Positions 15,607 through 25,323 of a stretch of 64,000 nucleotides of DNA are shown piece by piece. Both the position numbers and the translations under genes were made by a program. Every line of letters begins with the position of its first letter. The first letter of the stretch is position 1. The stretch lies in NCBI GenBank assembly GCA_963756495.1, contig CAVWNS010000014.1, positions 496,001 to 560,000 on the forward strand, written 5' to 3'. The notes below the pieces were generated by a model. It worked only from the letters and a program-made list of their open reading frames with translations, ran no database searches and was not told where the DNA came from. The DNA comes from DATFDN01 sp963756495. Lineage in GTDB: Bacteria > Pseudomonadota > Alphaproteobacteria > Acetobacterales > Acetobacteraceae.

Positions 15607-17470
15607 GTGCTCAGGAGGTTCCCACAATGCTCCCACATTGCCCGCAAACGTGGGGTCTACCACTACCGCCGCCGACTGCCCCGCAACGCCGGTGAGGTGA
15701 CGCTGAGCCTCGGAACGAAACTGTATCGAGAGGCCGAGCACCGCGCTATAATCCTCGACCAAGCGTTCAGCGGCGCATGGGCACGGGCGGTAGCGGCAGT
15801 GAGCGACGGGGCGGACTTGAACGCCATCCTACGGGACTGCTCTCCGGGAGTTCCTGGAGGCGGACCTACAGCGGCGAATGGAGCGCCCGGCTCACACTCC
15901 TGTCTACGGCCATTGGTGGGAACCGGGCGACCCCGGCACGGCCGCCGATGCGGATCTTAGCAGGCCATCCGCGTGGCCCGCGACAGCCTGGCCCGTGACC
16001 TCGCGCAAAACAGCCCCGACGACTTGATGGAGGAGGAAGCGGAGCGGCTCCTTGCTCAGCACGGCCTCCCCCGAGGACCTCCTCCGCCCGCTTACCTTCG
16101 GCCTCCTGGAAGCCGCCATCGGGGGATGGGAAATGGCCGAGCGGCGGACTTTGGGGACCGCCCCGCTGGTCTTCAAGCCGTCCGAACCCCCAAAGGGCAG
16201 TGATCCGGGAGGAACGAGCGGACCAGCGACCAAGGCGCCCAAGGGACCGCCTGTGTCCGCCCTACTGGACGCCTTCGCTGAATGGGCGCGCACATCTGGC
16301 GGCTGGAAGGCGGGGGGCGAGGCTCAGGCTCTTGCCTCGCTTCGGTTGTTCCTGGAGTGCTGCGGAGACCGCCCGGCGGACAGCGACGGGCACGCGGACG
16401 GGGACACGTTCCGGGCCACCCTTCGGCAGCTTCCGACCACCTACAGGAAGTCCGCCAAGGAGAAGGACCGGCCCCTGGCCGAGTTGATCGCCGAAGCCGA
16501 TGCGAGGGGCGCGGCGCGGATCGTGGATAAAACCGTCAAGCGCCACTTCTGGGCCGTGTCGCGGTTCTTCGCGTTCCTTATGGAGACGGGCCGCTTGCCG
16601 CGGAACGCGGACAATCCCGGCCGGGGTTTCTCGTTCAACCTGAAAGGCGCCGCGCGCAAGCAGCGGGACATGTGGGCGGGGGAGGAGCTTCGGAAGCTGT
16701 TCGCGTCCCCGGTCTGGACAGGTTGCCATTCCTACCAGCGGTCCCGTCCCGGCAACCACGTCATCCGCAACTCCCTGTTCTGGCTTCCCCTGCTGGGGCT
16801 GTTCCACGGCAACCGGCTTGAGGAATTCGCCCAACTCCATCGGGAAGACGTGGGGCGCGAAGATGGCGTCCTGTTCCTACGCATCACCGATGAGGGGGGC
16901 CGCCAACTCAAGAATGAGCAAAGCCGGCGCAAGGTGCCGCTGCATCCTGAATTGATCCGTGTCGGTTTCCTGGAATACGTGGCCGATACGGCGCCGCATC
17001 CCCAGGACCGCCTCTTCCCCGACCTACAGCCGGCGGGACCAGACCAGAAGCTCGGGTTCGGGTTCAGCAAACGCTTCAGTCACTACCGGAAGGCCATCGG
17101 CGTCCGCCGTCGCGGCCTGGACTATCATTCGCTCCGGCATGGCGTGACAACCGCGCTGTATGAGGCGGAAGTCAATGAGGGTTGGATCGACCTCATCTCC
17201 GGCCGGGAGAGCGGCGGGGAGAGCCGGCGCCGCTACCTCAAGGGTGTCCGCCTGTCGCTTCTGAGGGGCGCCATAGACCGCGTGAGGTGGCCTGAGGTGA
17301 ACTTGTCGCACCTGTATGTGCGCGAGGCTGGGGATGAAAACTGGCCGGGGGTCGCCGCGGTGGTTGAACATGATACGGGCAACATCACCGGCGACATATA
17401 CACGGCCGGCTCTCCGGATGCTCTGAAGCGCGCTTGTGTGAGGGCCGTGCGGCTGCCAGCGGGCGCATAG
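15607..17470 (+). CDS. tyrosine recombinase (integrase), N-terminus frameshifted
   Basis: The catalytic part runs in one frame from 16052 to 17470, 472 residues. It has the arginine in FHGNRLEEFAQL, the lysine in SRRKVPLHPE, the HxxR box HSLRHG and a tyrosine in ESRRRYLKGV. The N-terminal DNA-binding part lies in other frames from GTG 15607 (HIARKRGVYHYRRRLP, then LSLGTKLYREAEHRAI), as in integrases with a DUF6538-type start. Reading through needs frameshifts near 15841, 15958 and 16072. As written the gene would not make a full-length enzyme; sequencing error or true decay are both possible. It reads away from attL into the element. Confidence 0.85.
15623..15639 (+). repeat. candidate integrase arm-type site, left
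   Basis: CACAATGCTCCCACATT occurs here and again at 25324-25340 in the same orientation. The left copy is 97 bp inside attL and overlaps the start of the integrase gene. Paired direct repeats just inside both att sites are typical of arm-type binding sites; the role here is inferred from position. Confidence 0.5.
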
Positions 17471-17542
17471 CCGTCCCGGAATGGGCTTTCTTCCGAGACG
17501 ATCTATCGTTACGGTGGCGGCGAATAGGGGCTTGGGGAAATC

Positions 17543-18178
17543 ATGCCGCGCCGCGTTCGCCTCTCCACCCTGGTGCTGACCGCCTTCATGGTCCTGCCGA
17601 CCTTTTCCCCGTTGGCGCAGCCCAGCGAGAAGGTCTTCGGCACGCTATCCGTCGAGTTCTACGATGAACGGGTGGGGGGTGCGCTGGTCGGCTGTGTGCT
17701 GGGGTTCGGCCATCTCCTTCAGGATTTCGTCTATGAAGCGGGGCGCCCAGTTTACATAGACGGTTCGGTTGGTATTGAAGTCTTTTCGGGCCGCGTCATG
17801 CTCTCTGTGAAGCTCGTGCCCGCCGATGTGACGGCCGGGAGCAATGGGCAGCCAAGCTTGACGGTATTCACGCCTGAGAATGCGTATCTCACGTTCGGTC
17901 CTATCTCGACTGCCGGGAAGGAAATCATACGCTTCCGCTGCGATCAGGGCGGCTTTTGCGCGGGGTATGGAGACATAGAACTGTTGCAGGCGTTTTTGCG
18001 GAGCGAGGATACCGGTTTTGAGGTCTCCTATCAGCGATCGAGCGGCGGCCTGGACGTAGCCACGATGATCGAGCTTCCCACTAACCCCGACCGACGCGGC
18101 TGGCAGGATGTGGGGAACTTCGGGCACTGTGTCCAATCGCTGCTCCGTGCCACGGTCGGTCAGCAGCGCGGCCACTAG
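17543..18178 (+). CDS. hypothetical secreted protein, element cargo
   Basis: A 211-residue protein with a signal peptide (MPRRVRLSTLVLTAFMVLP, cleavage likely after PLA near residue 25). The rest is soluble and beta-rich, with segments VFGTLSVEFYDERVGGALVG, RPVYIDGSVGIEVFSGRVML and a region with two cysteines (FRCDQGGFCAGYGDIELL). A final Cys lies near residue 196. I do not recognise the family. It sits directly downstream of the integrase on the same strand, in the position often used for cargo genes. A periplasmic or secreted location is the only firm inference. Confidence 0.65.
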   Translation: MPRRVRLSTLVLTAFMVLPTFSPLAQPSEKVFGTLSVEFYDERVGGALVGCVLGFGHLLQDFVYEAGRPVYIDGSVGIEVFSGRVMLSVKLVPADVTAGSNGQPSLTVFTPENAYLTFGPISTAGKEIIRFRCDQGGFCAGYGDIELLQAFLRSEDTGFEVSYQRSSGGLDVATMIELPTNPDRRGWQDVGNFGHCVQSLLRATVGQQRGH

Positions 18179-18351
18179 TCCAGTCGGAGAGAAGGCCGGG
18201 AGGATGATCCTCATGCGGCCATTCTGGGAGTCGATACAGGGTGCCCTGTGCGGCCCCGCTAGCTCCTACCCGGAACGTCCCTAAGCCTCTCCAGGACGCT
18301 CCTATGGCGCGCGAAAGGCATGTCCGTCAGGCGCCCTCCTGCCCCTCTGGT

Positions 18352-19789
18352 CTAACCGGCATCTCCTGGCAGCTTCGCCGTCAACTGCGGCCGAATGCCC
18401 GCAACACGCTCGTAAGCGTCCCCCAGCGCCGACTTGGCGCCCTCTGCGGCGGATGTGGGGACGATCAGGGCGTCATGCAGCGGTAGCGCCAGAATGCCGC
18501 GCCCGCGCATCTTCCGCATGGCGGCTGTCAGCGCTTCCGCTTCGAGGCCCATCAGGCGGAACGTCAGAAGCCTTTTGGGCGGAGCGATATGCGCCAGCCT
18601 GTTCAGGCCCGCTATGTCCGCCACGCTGGCGGCGGGGTTGGACAGGAACGGGAAGCGGTCGAACATGAGCGCGGCGACTTCGGCGGGACCGTGCCGGGCC
18701 AGCGCGGGGACGTTCGCCAGATTATCCGTGGGCCAGCTTCCGCGTCGCGCCGTGCCATTGCCGAGAAGTCACTGTCGCCCAAGTCTTTCCGACCTCTCGC
18801 GATCCGACACCAGGCAGCGCATAGGGATCGCCGTCCGGCAGCGGCACCCCGGTAAGGCCGCACATGATGGTCAGGTGGGACGCCCGCGCGTCGATCTCCG
18901 CGACAGGCCCGCCGTCAATGGTGATGCGCCGCCGCTGGTCCCTGCGGATGGCCTGATAGTTGCCCTCGCCCGCGGCGATCCAGCGCCCGAACAGTGCCGG
19001 GTGATGATGGAACACCCAACTCGATCTTGGCGGGGCGCAGCCGGTGACAGTATGCATCGCGGCGAAGGCGTTCGTGTCGGCTACGTCGTGTCGGACGATG
19101 TTGAAGACTGACGCGCCGGGCCGGACTGGCGGCGGGCGTGTCGCTGCGTCCTTCCTGCGCGCCCTCAGCGGCTTCACGACGATCAACTCGGGGACGCGTG
19201 GCGGCTTCGTCGGGAAGCGGGCCTCAAAGTCTGCCCGGAGCGATGCCGGGGTGATCCCGTGGTCCGCCGCGAGCGCCAGGAGGGCCGCTGTCGGGCGGAA
19301 CCGCGCCGCCTTCCCGCCGAATGACCAGTCACCCGGCTCCCACTCGGCCACACCGAAGCGAATGCCCTGGACCGTCGAGATGAACTCTAGATCGGCCATC
19401 CCCGTGACGACGGCTTGGAATTGGCGGCAGCCCACGGGCGAGCCGCTGAAGGCGTTCGTCTTGAGGCTCCTGAATGTTGCCCGTGGTGGCGTGCTGTTCC
19501 AGGCGTCCAGCAATCCCCCGATCACGGCGCCAACGGCTCCCCGAAGTTTGGCAATCCCCGTGCCTCGCCGTTGGTTGCCCCGGCCCTCACGGGCGGCGAC
19601 ACGCGCCGTCAGGGCGTCGATCAGGGCGGAGGCGCCCGACGAGACCGGGACGGCCAGCAGGTTGAGCGGCACTGCGCTGTCCAGGTCTTCGAGGGTCCAC
19701 TCTGCGACAGGGCCGGGAGACCGACTTTCGTTATCCGTTACCCCTCCGGTGCCTTCTACTCCATTAAGTGACTCCAGTGGGGCACTCAC
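18352..19789 (-). CDS. polymerase-palm-like protein (family A DNA polymerase / T7 RNAP superfamily), one frameshift
   Basis: Two adjacent frames join through one base change near 18766 into one protein of about 478 residues. In order it shows a motif A-like GGPVAEIDARASHLTIMCGL, a motif B-like REVGKTWATVTLGNG and, in the second frame, a motif C-like GILALPLHDALIVPTS. These match the order and spacing logic of the palm and fingers of Pol I/T7 RNAP folds (D...; R-x3-K; HD). No exonuclease domain is evident, and the N-terminal half is unassigned. The chosen start is GTG 19789 with GAGGAA upstream; a longer frame reaches 19843. The assignment is by motif reading and needs structural confirmation. 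Confidence 0.5.
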
Positions 19790-20217
19790 GGTGGTTCCTC
19801 GATGTATGGAGATGGGAGATGAACCAATGAGGGATGGACGCATGGATACCCGAGGGAGGCGTTAACGAACTGCATGCGTCCTATGGCTGAGCAGTCTTGA
19901 TGGGCCGTATGGCCCCCTGCCGTCCCCTTGGCGGGTCAGGGCAACGGCAGGCAAGCCATACGGGACGCATCGGACGGACGTTGATGAGAGCGGAACAACG
20001 GTGATCGGTCACAGCAGCCATGGCGGACCTTCCGGTTGCCATCAGGCTGCCTCGGGTCCCATTGGGTAGTGAGACGAGCGACACGGTCCGATTTCCTTCT
20101 TCGATAAAGGTCCGATCCGGACCTAATAACTCGACTTGTATATACGGCGATTGATGGGACGAGGGCGGCGACCTCTCTGGGATTGGCGAAGCCGCCACGC
20201 TCGTTGATCCCGCGCCG
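19790..20217. other. intergenic, no confident gene
   Basis: This 428-bp stretch lies between the polymerase-like and HNH genes, both on the minus strand. An open minus-strand frame (19881-20198) has no recognisable features. The part around 20124-20150 is AT-rich (ACTCGACTTGTATATACGG) and could carry a promoter for the polymerase-like gene; no clear box pair was found. Confidence 0.4.
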
Positions 20218-20751
20218 CTATTCCGGCGCCCGCCAATTCGGGGTCCAACCCGCCTTGTCTAGCTCGCCATCGACGGCATCCGGGCGATAGCGTCCCTTGC
20301 GCACGCCCTGGATGGTGCTGAGCGAGGCCCCCGTGACCGCCCTGATTTGCGAAACGGGCCACCCCCAGATTGCATAGCCGCGCATATCCGTAATGTCTCT
20401 GTCGCTGTATATCTCCCTTGTCGGGCGATAGGCGCGGCCTGCCCGGGCCATGTCCGCCATGTTCTCGGCCTGAGACCCTGTCCGGAGGTGGCTGGGGTTG
20501 CCGCAGAAGGAGTTGTTGCAGGAGTGCAGTACGGACTGTCCCTTTGGGATAGGCCCTGCCGCAAACTCGAACGCAAGACGGTGCGTGTAGAAGAGGGTGC
20601 GGTGATAGCGTATCTGACCATAGCCGCCGGTAGAGGCGGCACCGGTCCAGAGGTGGCAGCCGCTGTTCGGCTCCGGGTGGAGCCCCGCGAGAAGACGTTC
20701 CCTCACGGTGGCCCGATCGCTCGCGGTGAGGTCGGTATAGATGTTGGGCAT
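20218..20751 (-). CDS. HNH homing-type endonuclease
   Basis: A 177-residue protein from the ATG at 20751 (MPNIYTDLTASD); the longer frame to 20994 is low-complexity. Residues 30-110 carry an HNH_3-type core: GCHLWTGAASTGGYGQIRYH, then THRLAFEFAAGPIPKGQSVL, HSCNNSFCGNPSHLRTGSQ and ENMADMARAGRA. The C-terminal part (PVSQIRAVTGASLSTIQGVR) looks like a helix-turn-helix DNA-binding module. This layout is typical of phage or element-borne homing endonucleases. It is next to the polymerase-like gene, same strand. The frame is intact. Confidence 0.8.
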   Translation of the reverse strand: MPNIYTDLTASDRATVRERLLAGLHPEPNSGCHLWTGAASTGGYGQIRYHRTLFYTHRLAFEFAAGPIPKGQSVLHSCNNSFCGNPSHLRTGSQAENMADMARAGRAYRPTREIYSDRDITDMRGYAIWGWPVSQIRAVTGASLSTIQGVRKGRYRPDAVDGELDKAGWTPNWRAPE

Positions 20752-21081
20752 TGTGTCTCTTCTCAAAATAGACGGTCCGACAGTGCGGCTCGTCGTGGTT
20801 AAGGGAGAGAGGGCCCCCCATTCTATGCAGCGACTTTGCCGCCTGCCGCGGTCCTCAGTGCGGACCGCATGGTCTGCCCGCGGCTTAGGGTTGGTGCCCG
20901 GATCGAACGTCACCAGGGGCGTCCCCCGAAGGGCCGGATGGCGTCGCCTAGGGGGTCGCGGTTTGCGGGCGAGCGCGTCGTCTGTCGTGTTCACGGTGTT
21001 CTCCTGTGGGTTCGGGGTTCGCAGCCGCGCACGGTTCGGGTCGGCATCCCGGCCGCACGCTGAGGGGGAGGCGTAGTGCTT
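20752..21081. other. intergenic, no gene recognised
   Basis: About 330 bp between the HNH gene and a small RHH gene. Overlapping frames are open on both strands, but none has a recognisable start, domain or ribosome-binding site. It is best treated as spacer and upstream region of the HNH gene. Confidence 0.4.
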
Positions 21082-21278
21082 TCATTCTGCCGGCCCCGGA
21101 CGCCTCTGTGCGGACTGCTCGAGGAAGCTTTCGGGGTCCCGCCCAGCCGCCCTCAGCGCGAACCGCACGGCGTCGCTCCGGGTCGCATAGGGTTGGCGTA
21201 GCATCCGGAGCGTTGTCGTGATGCGACGCGGGCCGTTTACCTCCGCGGGGTGAGGCGAACGGTCAGCTGGTCTTGCAT
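21082..21278 (-). CDS. small ribbon-helix-helix type protein, one frameshift
   Basis: From ATG 21278 the frame starts MQDQLTVRLTP, an RHH-like beta-strand, then stops after three more codons. Shifting the frame once near 21240 continues as RRITTTLRMLRQPYATRSDA, then VRFALRAAGRDPESFLEQ, ending at the TGA at 21082-21084. The pattern LTVRLTP followed by TRSDAVRFALR is typical of small CopG/Arc-like transcription repressors. In mobile elements these often control excision or copy genes. The frameshift leaves its state uncertain. Confidence 0.5.
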
Positions 21279-21484
21279 GGTCGGGTGTCCTTTGGTGATG
21301 GTCAATGGGCGCACGGCGGCGCGGCGCTGGGGCCGTCGAAAGATCGCAGTGCGAATAAACAGGGCGAACGGGGAGTGCTGACCCGCATAGGGCTGCCGCC
21401 GTAAGAAGGGCGTTTTAACCACCCAGGGAAGCCCCAGGAGGAGCCCGAGGGGAGCCCGTGGGCGCCCTCTAGCGCGTCCCGCTG

Positions 21485-22084
21485 TTACCTAGCGGATCGA
21501 CTCAAGCCGCTCAGCGCGCTCCTGGAGCCCCTAGCGGGCATGTGGGCTTCTATGGGCGCTCCAGCACCGATATACGCTCGCCGGCCGATGCCTAGCCGCT
21601 TCGCAATCTCCGCTGGACCGATGCCTGGTCCTTCATCTGGCGCACCTGGGCCACGTCTATGGACGCCTCCGGCCGTGTAGACGCCGCGACCTTGGCGGCG
21701 GCGATCCCCTCAAGCTGACGCTCGCGTCGCAGGTTCGTCTCGAACTCCGCGAAGACACCCAGCATATCGAGGAACGCCTTGCCGGCCGAGGTTGACGTGT
21801 CGATCGGCTGTTCCGTGGCGCGCAGCGTAACGCTCTTGGCCTTCAGTTCATGGACGATGTTCTGCAGGTCGCGCATGGACCGGGCGAGGCGATCAATCCG
21901 CGTGACCGTCAGCACATGGCCACGGGTCAGGAAGTCCATGAGGGTCTGTAGCTCCGTCGACCGTCAGCCGCGTGCAGACGCCTTCTCAGCGCGGATAACC
22001 TCGCACCCGGCGGCCGCAACGCGGCCTCCTGTATCCCTAACTCCTGATCCGTGGTGCTCACCGCGCGTATCCGTAGGTCGCCAT
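21485..22084 (-). pseudogene. serine recombinase (resolvase/invertase) pseudogene
   Basis: The start MATYGYAR, the middle (EKASARG, then STELQTLMDFLTRGHVLTVT and RIDRLARSMRDLQNIVHELK) and the C-terminal helix-turn-helix (ASIDVAQVRQMKDQ, IGPAEIAKRLGIGRRA) are all recognisable, but they sit in different frames. At least three frameshifts (after GYAR, near 22020, near 21625) and an in-frame TGA after SARG break the gene. That is more damage than one indel error would cause. The family resolves or inverts DNA via an N-terminal serine. It was probably a component of the integrated element that decayed. Confidence 0.8.
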
Positions 22085-22311
22085 CACCCGCTCCCATGTC
22101 TCGTTAGCCTCTAGACCAGACCAACGTAGCGTCCAGAAGTCAGTCTGCAACCTAATGATACGCGTTCGGCGTCTCGCGATGCCGTATCGATGGGGTATGC
22201 CCTAATCGGACGCTGGCCCACGGTCGTCAGGCTTAGACCATCCCCATCAAGACGTCGCTTGCGATCACCGATGCTGCTCGTTTGCTGATTGCTGATGGCG
22301 GCGCTTCCTGT

Positions 22312-24130
22312 ATGGCACTCCACAAAATGGGGCAGCCTCAGAGGACCCTGCGATCAATATCACAGGCGAGGCAGGCAAACGGGCCGCCGAAGGGAATCAA
22401 CGGTCTTCTGGTTGCGCACCTGGGAGAGGCCGGTGCGACGCTCGTTTGGACACTAATCTGCGGAGTGGGCGTGGTTCTGGCGGTCGTGTTCGCCCGCTAC
22501 GTCGGTGTGTTGGGCGCCGGCGGTGCGGCCGAGGGCAGCCCGGACCGGGGAGCCTACGAGAACCTTCGTGGCAGCTTAGGCGAAGGCGGAGTGCCAACGC
22601 GCATCTACGGTGGGTTGCTGACGACGTTTCTCAACGGGGTCGATCGATTTTTTGGTGACGATGACAAAGCCGAGTTGAGCGCCTTTCCTCACGCATTTGG
22701 CCTGCGTGGGTCCTACCTGCTCTGGACCGCCGCGGCCTTCGATCGGTGCCTCCTCTTGGCACTGGTCTATCCGATCGTGAGCATCGTCGTGATCTGGGCG
22801 ATCTCTGGCCACGTGGGCTCAGCCGAGGCGTCGCTTGGTCTGCCGAGCCATACGAGCCCTTGGGACCGGAGCGCTTTCGCCGGTGCCTGGGCGATCATGC
22901 TGTTTTCAACGTTGCGGATTATCCATACTTCGCGGTGGCGATGCCTTTTCTGGTTCGTCCCTGTCGTTGTCGCTGGCGCTGTCCCTGTCGCTGTCGCTGG
23001 CGCTGTCCCTGTCGCTGTCGTTGTCGCTGTCCCTTTCGCTGTCGCTGTCGCTGTCCCCGGTGTCGCTGTCGCTGGCACTGGCGCTGGCGCTGTCGCCGGC
23101 GCTGTCGCAGGCGCTGTCGCCGGCGCCGTCGCCGGCGCCGTCGCAGGCGCTGTCGCTGTCGCTGTCCCCGGTGTCGCTGTCGCTGGCACTGGCGCTGGCG
23201 CCGTCTTTGTCGCTGTCGCTTTCGCTGTCAAGTTTGTGTCGGACCGATCGGCGCAGCGCCGACGTCAGGGGGCATTCCTCTCCGTGTTCAGTTGTTTCAT
23301 GGGCGCCATCGTCATCTTCCTTGCTTTCGAGTTTATCTTCCTCACCGGAATGGCCAACCAGCGGTCCACTACTCCTATTTTTCGGCCTGCTCACGTTGGT
23401 CAATGCGCCCTTCGACTGGCTGTCCCTCGGCCTCACGAGGGCGCTTTTGCGTCGGGGCGTGGAACTTCGGGGCTGGTGGCCCTATGGCTTGGCGTTCCTG
23501 GACGCCATTCTGGCACTCGCCATTTTGGTAATCCTGGCGGGAGTGATGGTGATCGGCGTGCAGGCCTTCGATCTGGCGGCGACGCTTGGCAATGGGCTGC
23601 CTATCCTGCCGATAAACAAGCTGCTGGACGACGTCGCCGCACGCCCGGGCGATCCCGTCCATTGGTGGATATATGCCTTGCTCCTTTCTACGCTGCTCCC
23701 GAGCCTAGCCAACCTCCTGACTGGCGCCCTCTCGCTCACCCGTGGCCTCTCGGGCCTCTCTGCCGTGCTTCTGCGTTTTCTTCCGGTCGACGCTGCCGTG
23801 CCCGCGTTCGAACGCGCATGGATCGCCGCCGTGCTGACGGCGCAGTGGGTCATTGGGGCTGCCCTCATGCTCGGCGCGCTGGTCGGGCTGGGGTTTATCG
23901 TGGTCACGGCCGTTCCCGAACTCGGGACGTGGTTCCTGCAATATGCGCGTGCGGTCGCTAGTCTCGATCTGCCACAGCAGGCTTGGATGTTCATTCGAGG
24001 CTTGAAATCACTGTCATCCGCAGGGGCATATGAGGCCGTTTCCGGTGCCGTTTTCTGCGGGTTTGCGGGCCGCTCCGCAGGCAGGTGGACACCTCTAAAA
24101 ACGTCCGGACGGCGATCCCGCACCCAGTAA
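22312..24130 (+). CDS. multi-pass membrane protein with (Val-Ala)-rich repeat, frameshifted
   Basis: The chosen start is ATG 22312; the open frame reaches TTG 22282. Hydrophobic segments are at GATLVWTLICGVGVVLAVVF, LLLALVYPIVSIVVIWAISG and in the centre, where a minisatellite (22958-23230) encodes an unusual Val-Ala-Gly-rich stretch. After TGMANQRSTTPIF, a single-base shift near 23378 (a run of five T) moves the frame to the C-terminal part (GLLTLVNAPFDWLSLGLTRA, then AILALAILVILAGVMVIGVQ and three more segments). The last codons lie in a 16-bp inverted repeat (from 24087). Whether it works as one protein is unclear. I do not recognise a family. Confidence 0.55.
22958..23230 (+). repeat. in-frame hexanucleotide minisatellite (GCTGTC-type)
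   Basis: About 270 bp built from degenerate GCTGTC, GTCGCT and GCTGGC units. A 50-bp block at 23041-23090 is repeated exactly at 23152-23201, an offset of 111 bp (37 codons). Because of its 6-bp period it stays open in all reading frames, encoding Val-Ala, Leu-Ser or Cys-Arg repeats on this strand and Ser-Asp or Thr-Ala repeats on the other. Only the Val-Ala frame is continuous with the upstream membrane protein. Confidence 0.8.
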
Positions 24131-24186
24131 AATCAGAGACTTAGCAGCGTTCGGCGGTGCGCCGGGAGGGGTTTTTAGAGGTGTCC
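24087..24186. repeat. 100-bp segment with 16-bp perfect inverted repeats
   Basis: GGACACCTCTAAAAAC at 24087-24102 is matched exactly in inverse orientation at 24171-24186. The 68 bp between encode nothing. It could be a MITE or the residue of an insertion sequence. It overlaps the end of the repeat-rich membrane ORF, which may have been truncated by it. Confidence 0.6.
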
Positions 24187-24686
24187 AGGTTTTTGGCGTA
24201 GGGGTCTAGCCGGATGCGTTACCTCCGCAGCGCGAGCCGATGCCACCACCCGCCACCGTCCCCCGCCCATCCCTACTGCTCGCCGCTGGCGCAACGTGAC
24301 CGCCGCTTGCTGTCCCTGCGCCCGCATTGCGCTGCCGTGCCGAGCAGCTTCGTCGCGCCCGCGTCGTCCAGCCAGAGCCCCGACATTCCCCGGCAGGGGT
24401 GTGGGCTCTCCAGGGATGACTTCAAGAAGTCGGTTGAAGGTCGTCGTTGTTATTCGCCGCCGGCCTCTCAGCGTGGAGTGCCAGCCGCCCGCAAACCGTG
24501 GGATGAAACGGCTACGGGTAAGGGTCCGAATGGGCGGCTTCGCGGGAGCCGGGGGCGTGGCTAGGCCCCCTTCATGGGCCCATCCGGGCCGGCGGGACCG
24601 GGTGGGGGTCTCCTGGAGCGATCCCGGCGAAGGCCGGTGCAACCGTTGAGAACCGGTTGCGGGTGCCGCCTGGGTAGCCTGACGGG
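24187..24686. other. intergenic, no gene recognised
   Basis: About 500 bp between the inverted-repeat segment and the lipoprotein gene. Frames open on both strands but show no domain, signal peptide or plausible ribosome-binding site. It contains short dyads such as GACTTCAAGAAGTC near 24419, of unknown role. Confidence 0.35.
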
Positions 24687-25029
24687 TCACAGGGAGCAGG
24701 TATTGTGGACGAGGGCTTGCCGGACAGCCTCTTGCTGTCCCTTCAGGAGCGCTATCTGCGGGGCGATGTTCTCTCCCGAGATTGACGCAGTGGGTATCCC
24801 GAGAAAGAGCACGCCGACAATATCGTTGCTACGTGCCTTCGCCTGCTGGCTGGAGGCGGTTGCTAGGGCGGTTGCGAGGTGCTGTTGCTCCTCTCCGAGT
24901 TGGCCGCAGTTCCACCGCTCGTAGGGAACACTGCTGACATACTGGGCCTGAACGGCCTCCGGGGACTAGGGCGCAGGCGCCAACGGCAAGTGTCCCGAGT
25001 AGGGCGGCAATGACTGTCAGGTGCTTCAC
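24687..25029 (-). CDS. small lipoprotein, one frameshift
   Basis: From GTG 25029, preceded by GGGGGAAA, the N-terminus is a lipoprotein signal (VKHLTVIAALLGTLAVGACA) with a lipobox ending at the Cys of VGAC. A frameshift near 24965 is needed to reach the mature domain: PEAVQAQYVSSVPYERWNC, then LGEEQQHLATALATASSQQA, NDIVGVLFLGIPTAS, IALLKGQQEAVRQAL, ending at 24687. Small lipoproteins with this QLxxE, ND and LKGxxxA pattern are widespread and uncharacterised. The lipoprotein is the last gene of the element before attR. Confidence 0.6.
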
Positions 25030-25323
25030 AGAGTTTCCCCCTTTATCGCGGGAAGCGAAGCCTACCAAAATAGATCGCCTACCGCAACATTTGTGAGCGG
25101 CGCCGTATGGACCAGTTCTATGCGCCGGGGGCAGGCAGCAATTTTCCAAGAAGTCCGTCGGGGGTATGCGTGGGTGGCAGCGTGGGTGGTCTAGCGCAAA
25201 TCGGAACGGATTTCCTTTAGCCTTCCCAGGGCCTTAGCGCTCTTTCGTTTCGATGGTGGAGCCAAGGGGACACTACAATCGGTATTCCTTCCTGGCAAGT
25301 TGACGGGAGCAGCGACCGTTCCG

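Noticed and set aside
19881..20198. Minus-strand ORF of 105 residues between the polymerase-like and HNH genes
   Set aside because: No domain, no ribosome-binding site and low-complexity text; kept only as spacer.
22767..23436. Antisense Ser-Asp and Thr-Ala repeat ORFs
   Set aside because: They arise because the 6-bp minisatellite keeps all frames open; they have no start context or flanking domain.
24187..24686. Minus-strand ORF of 171 residues near 24175-24690
   Set aside because: No recognisable text, and it is partly antisense to the lipoprotein and the repeat.
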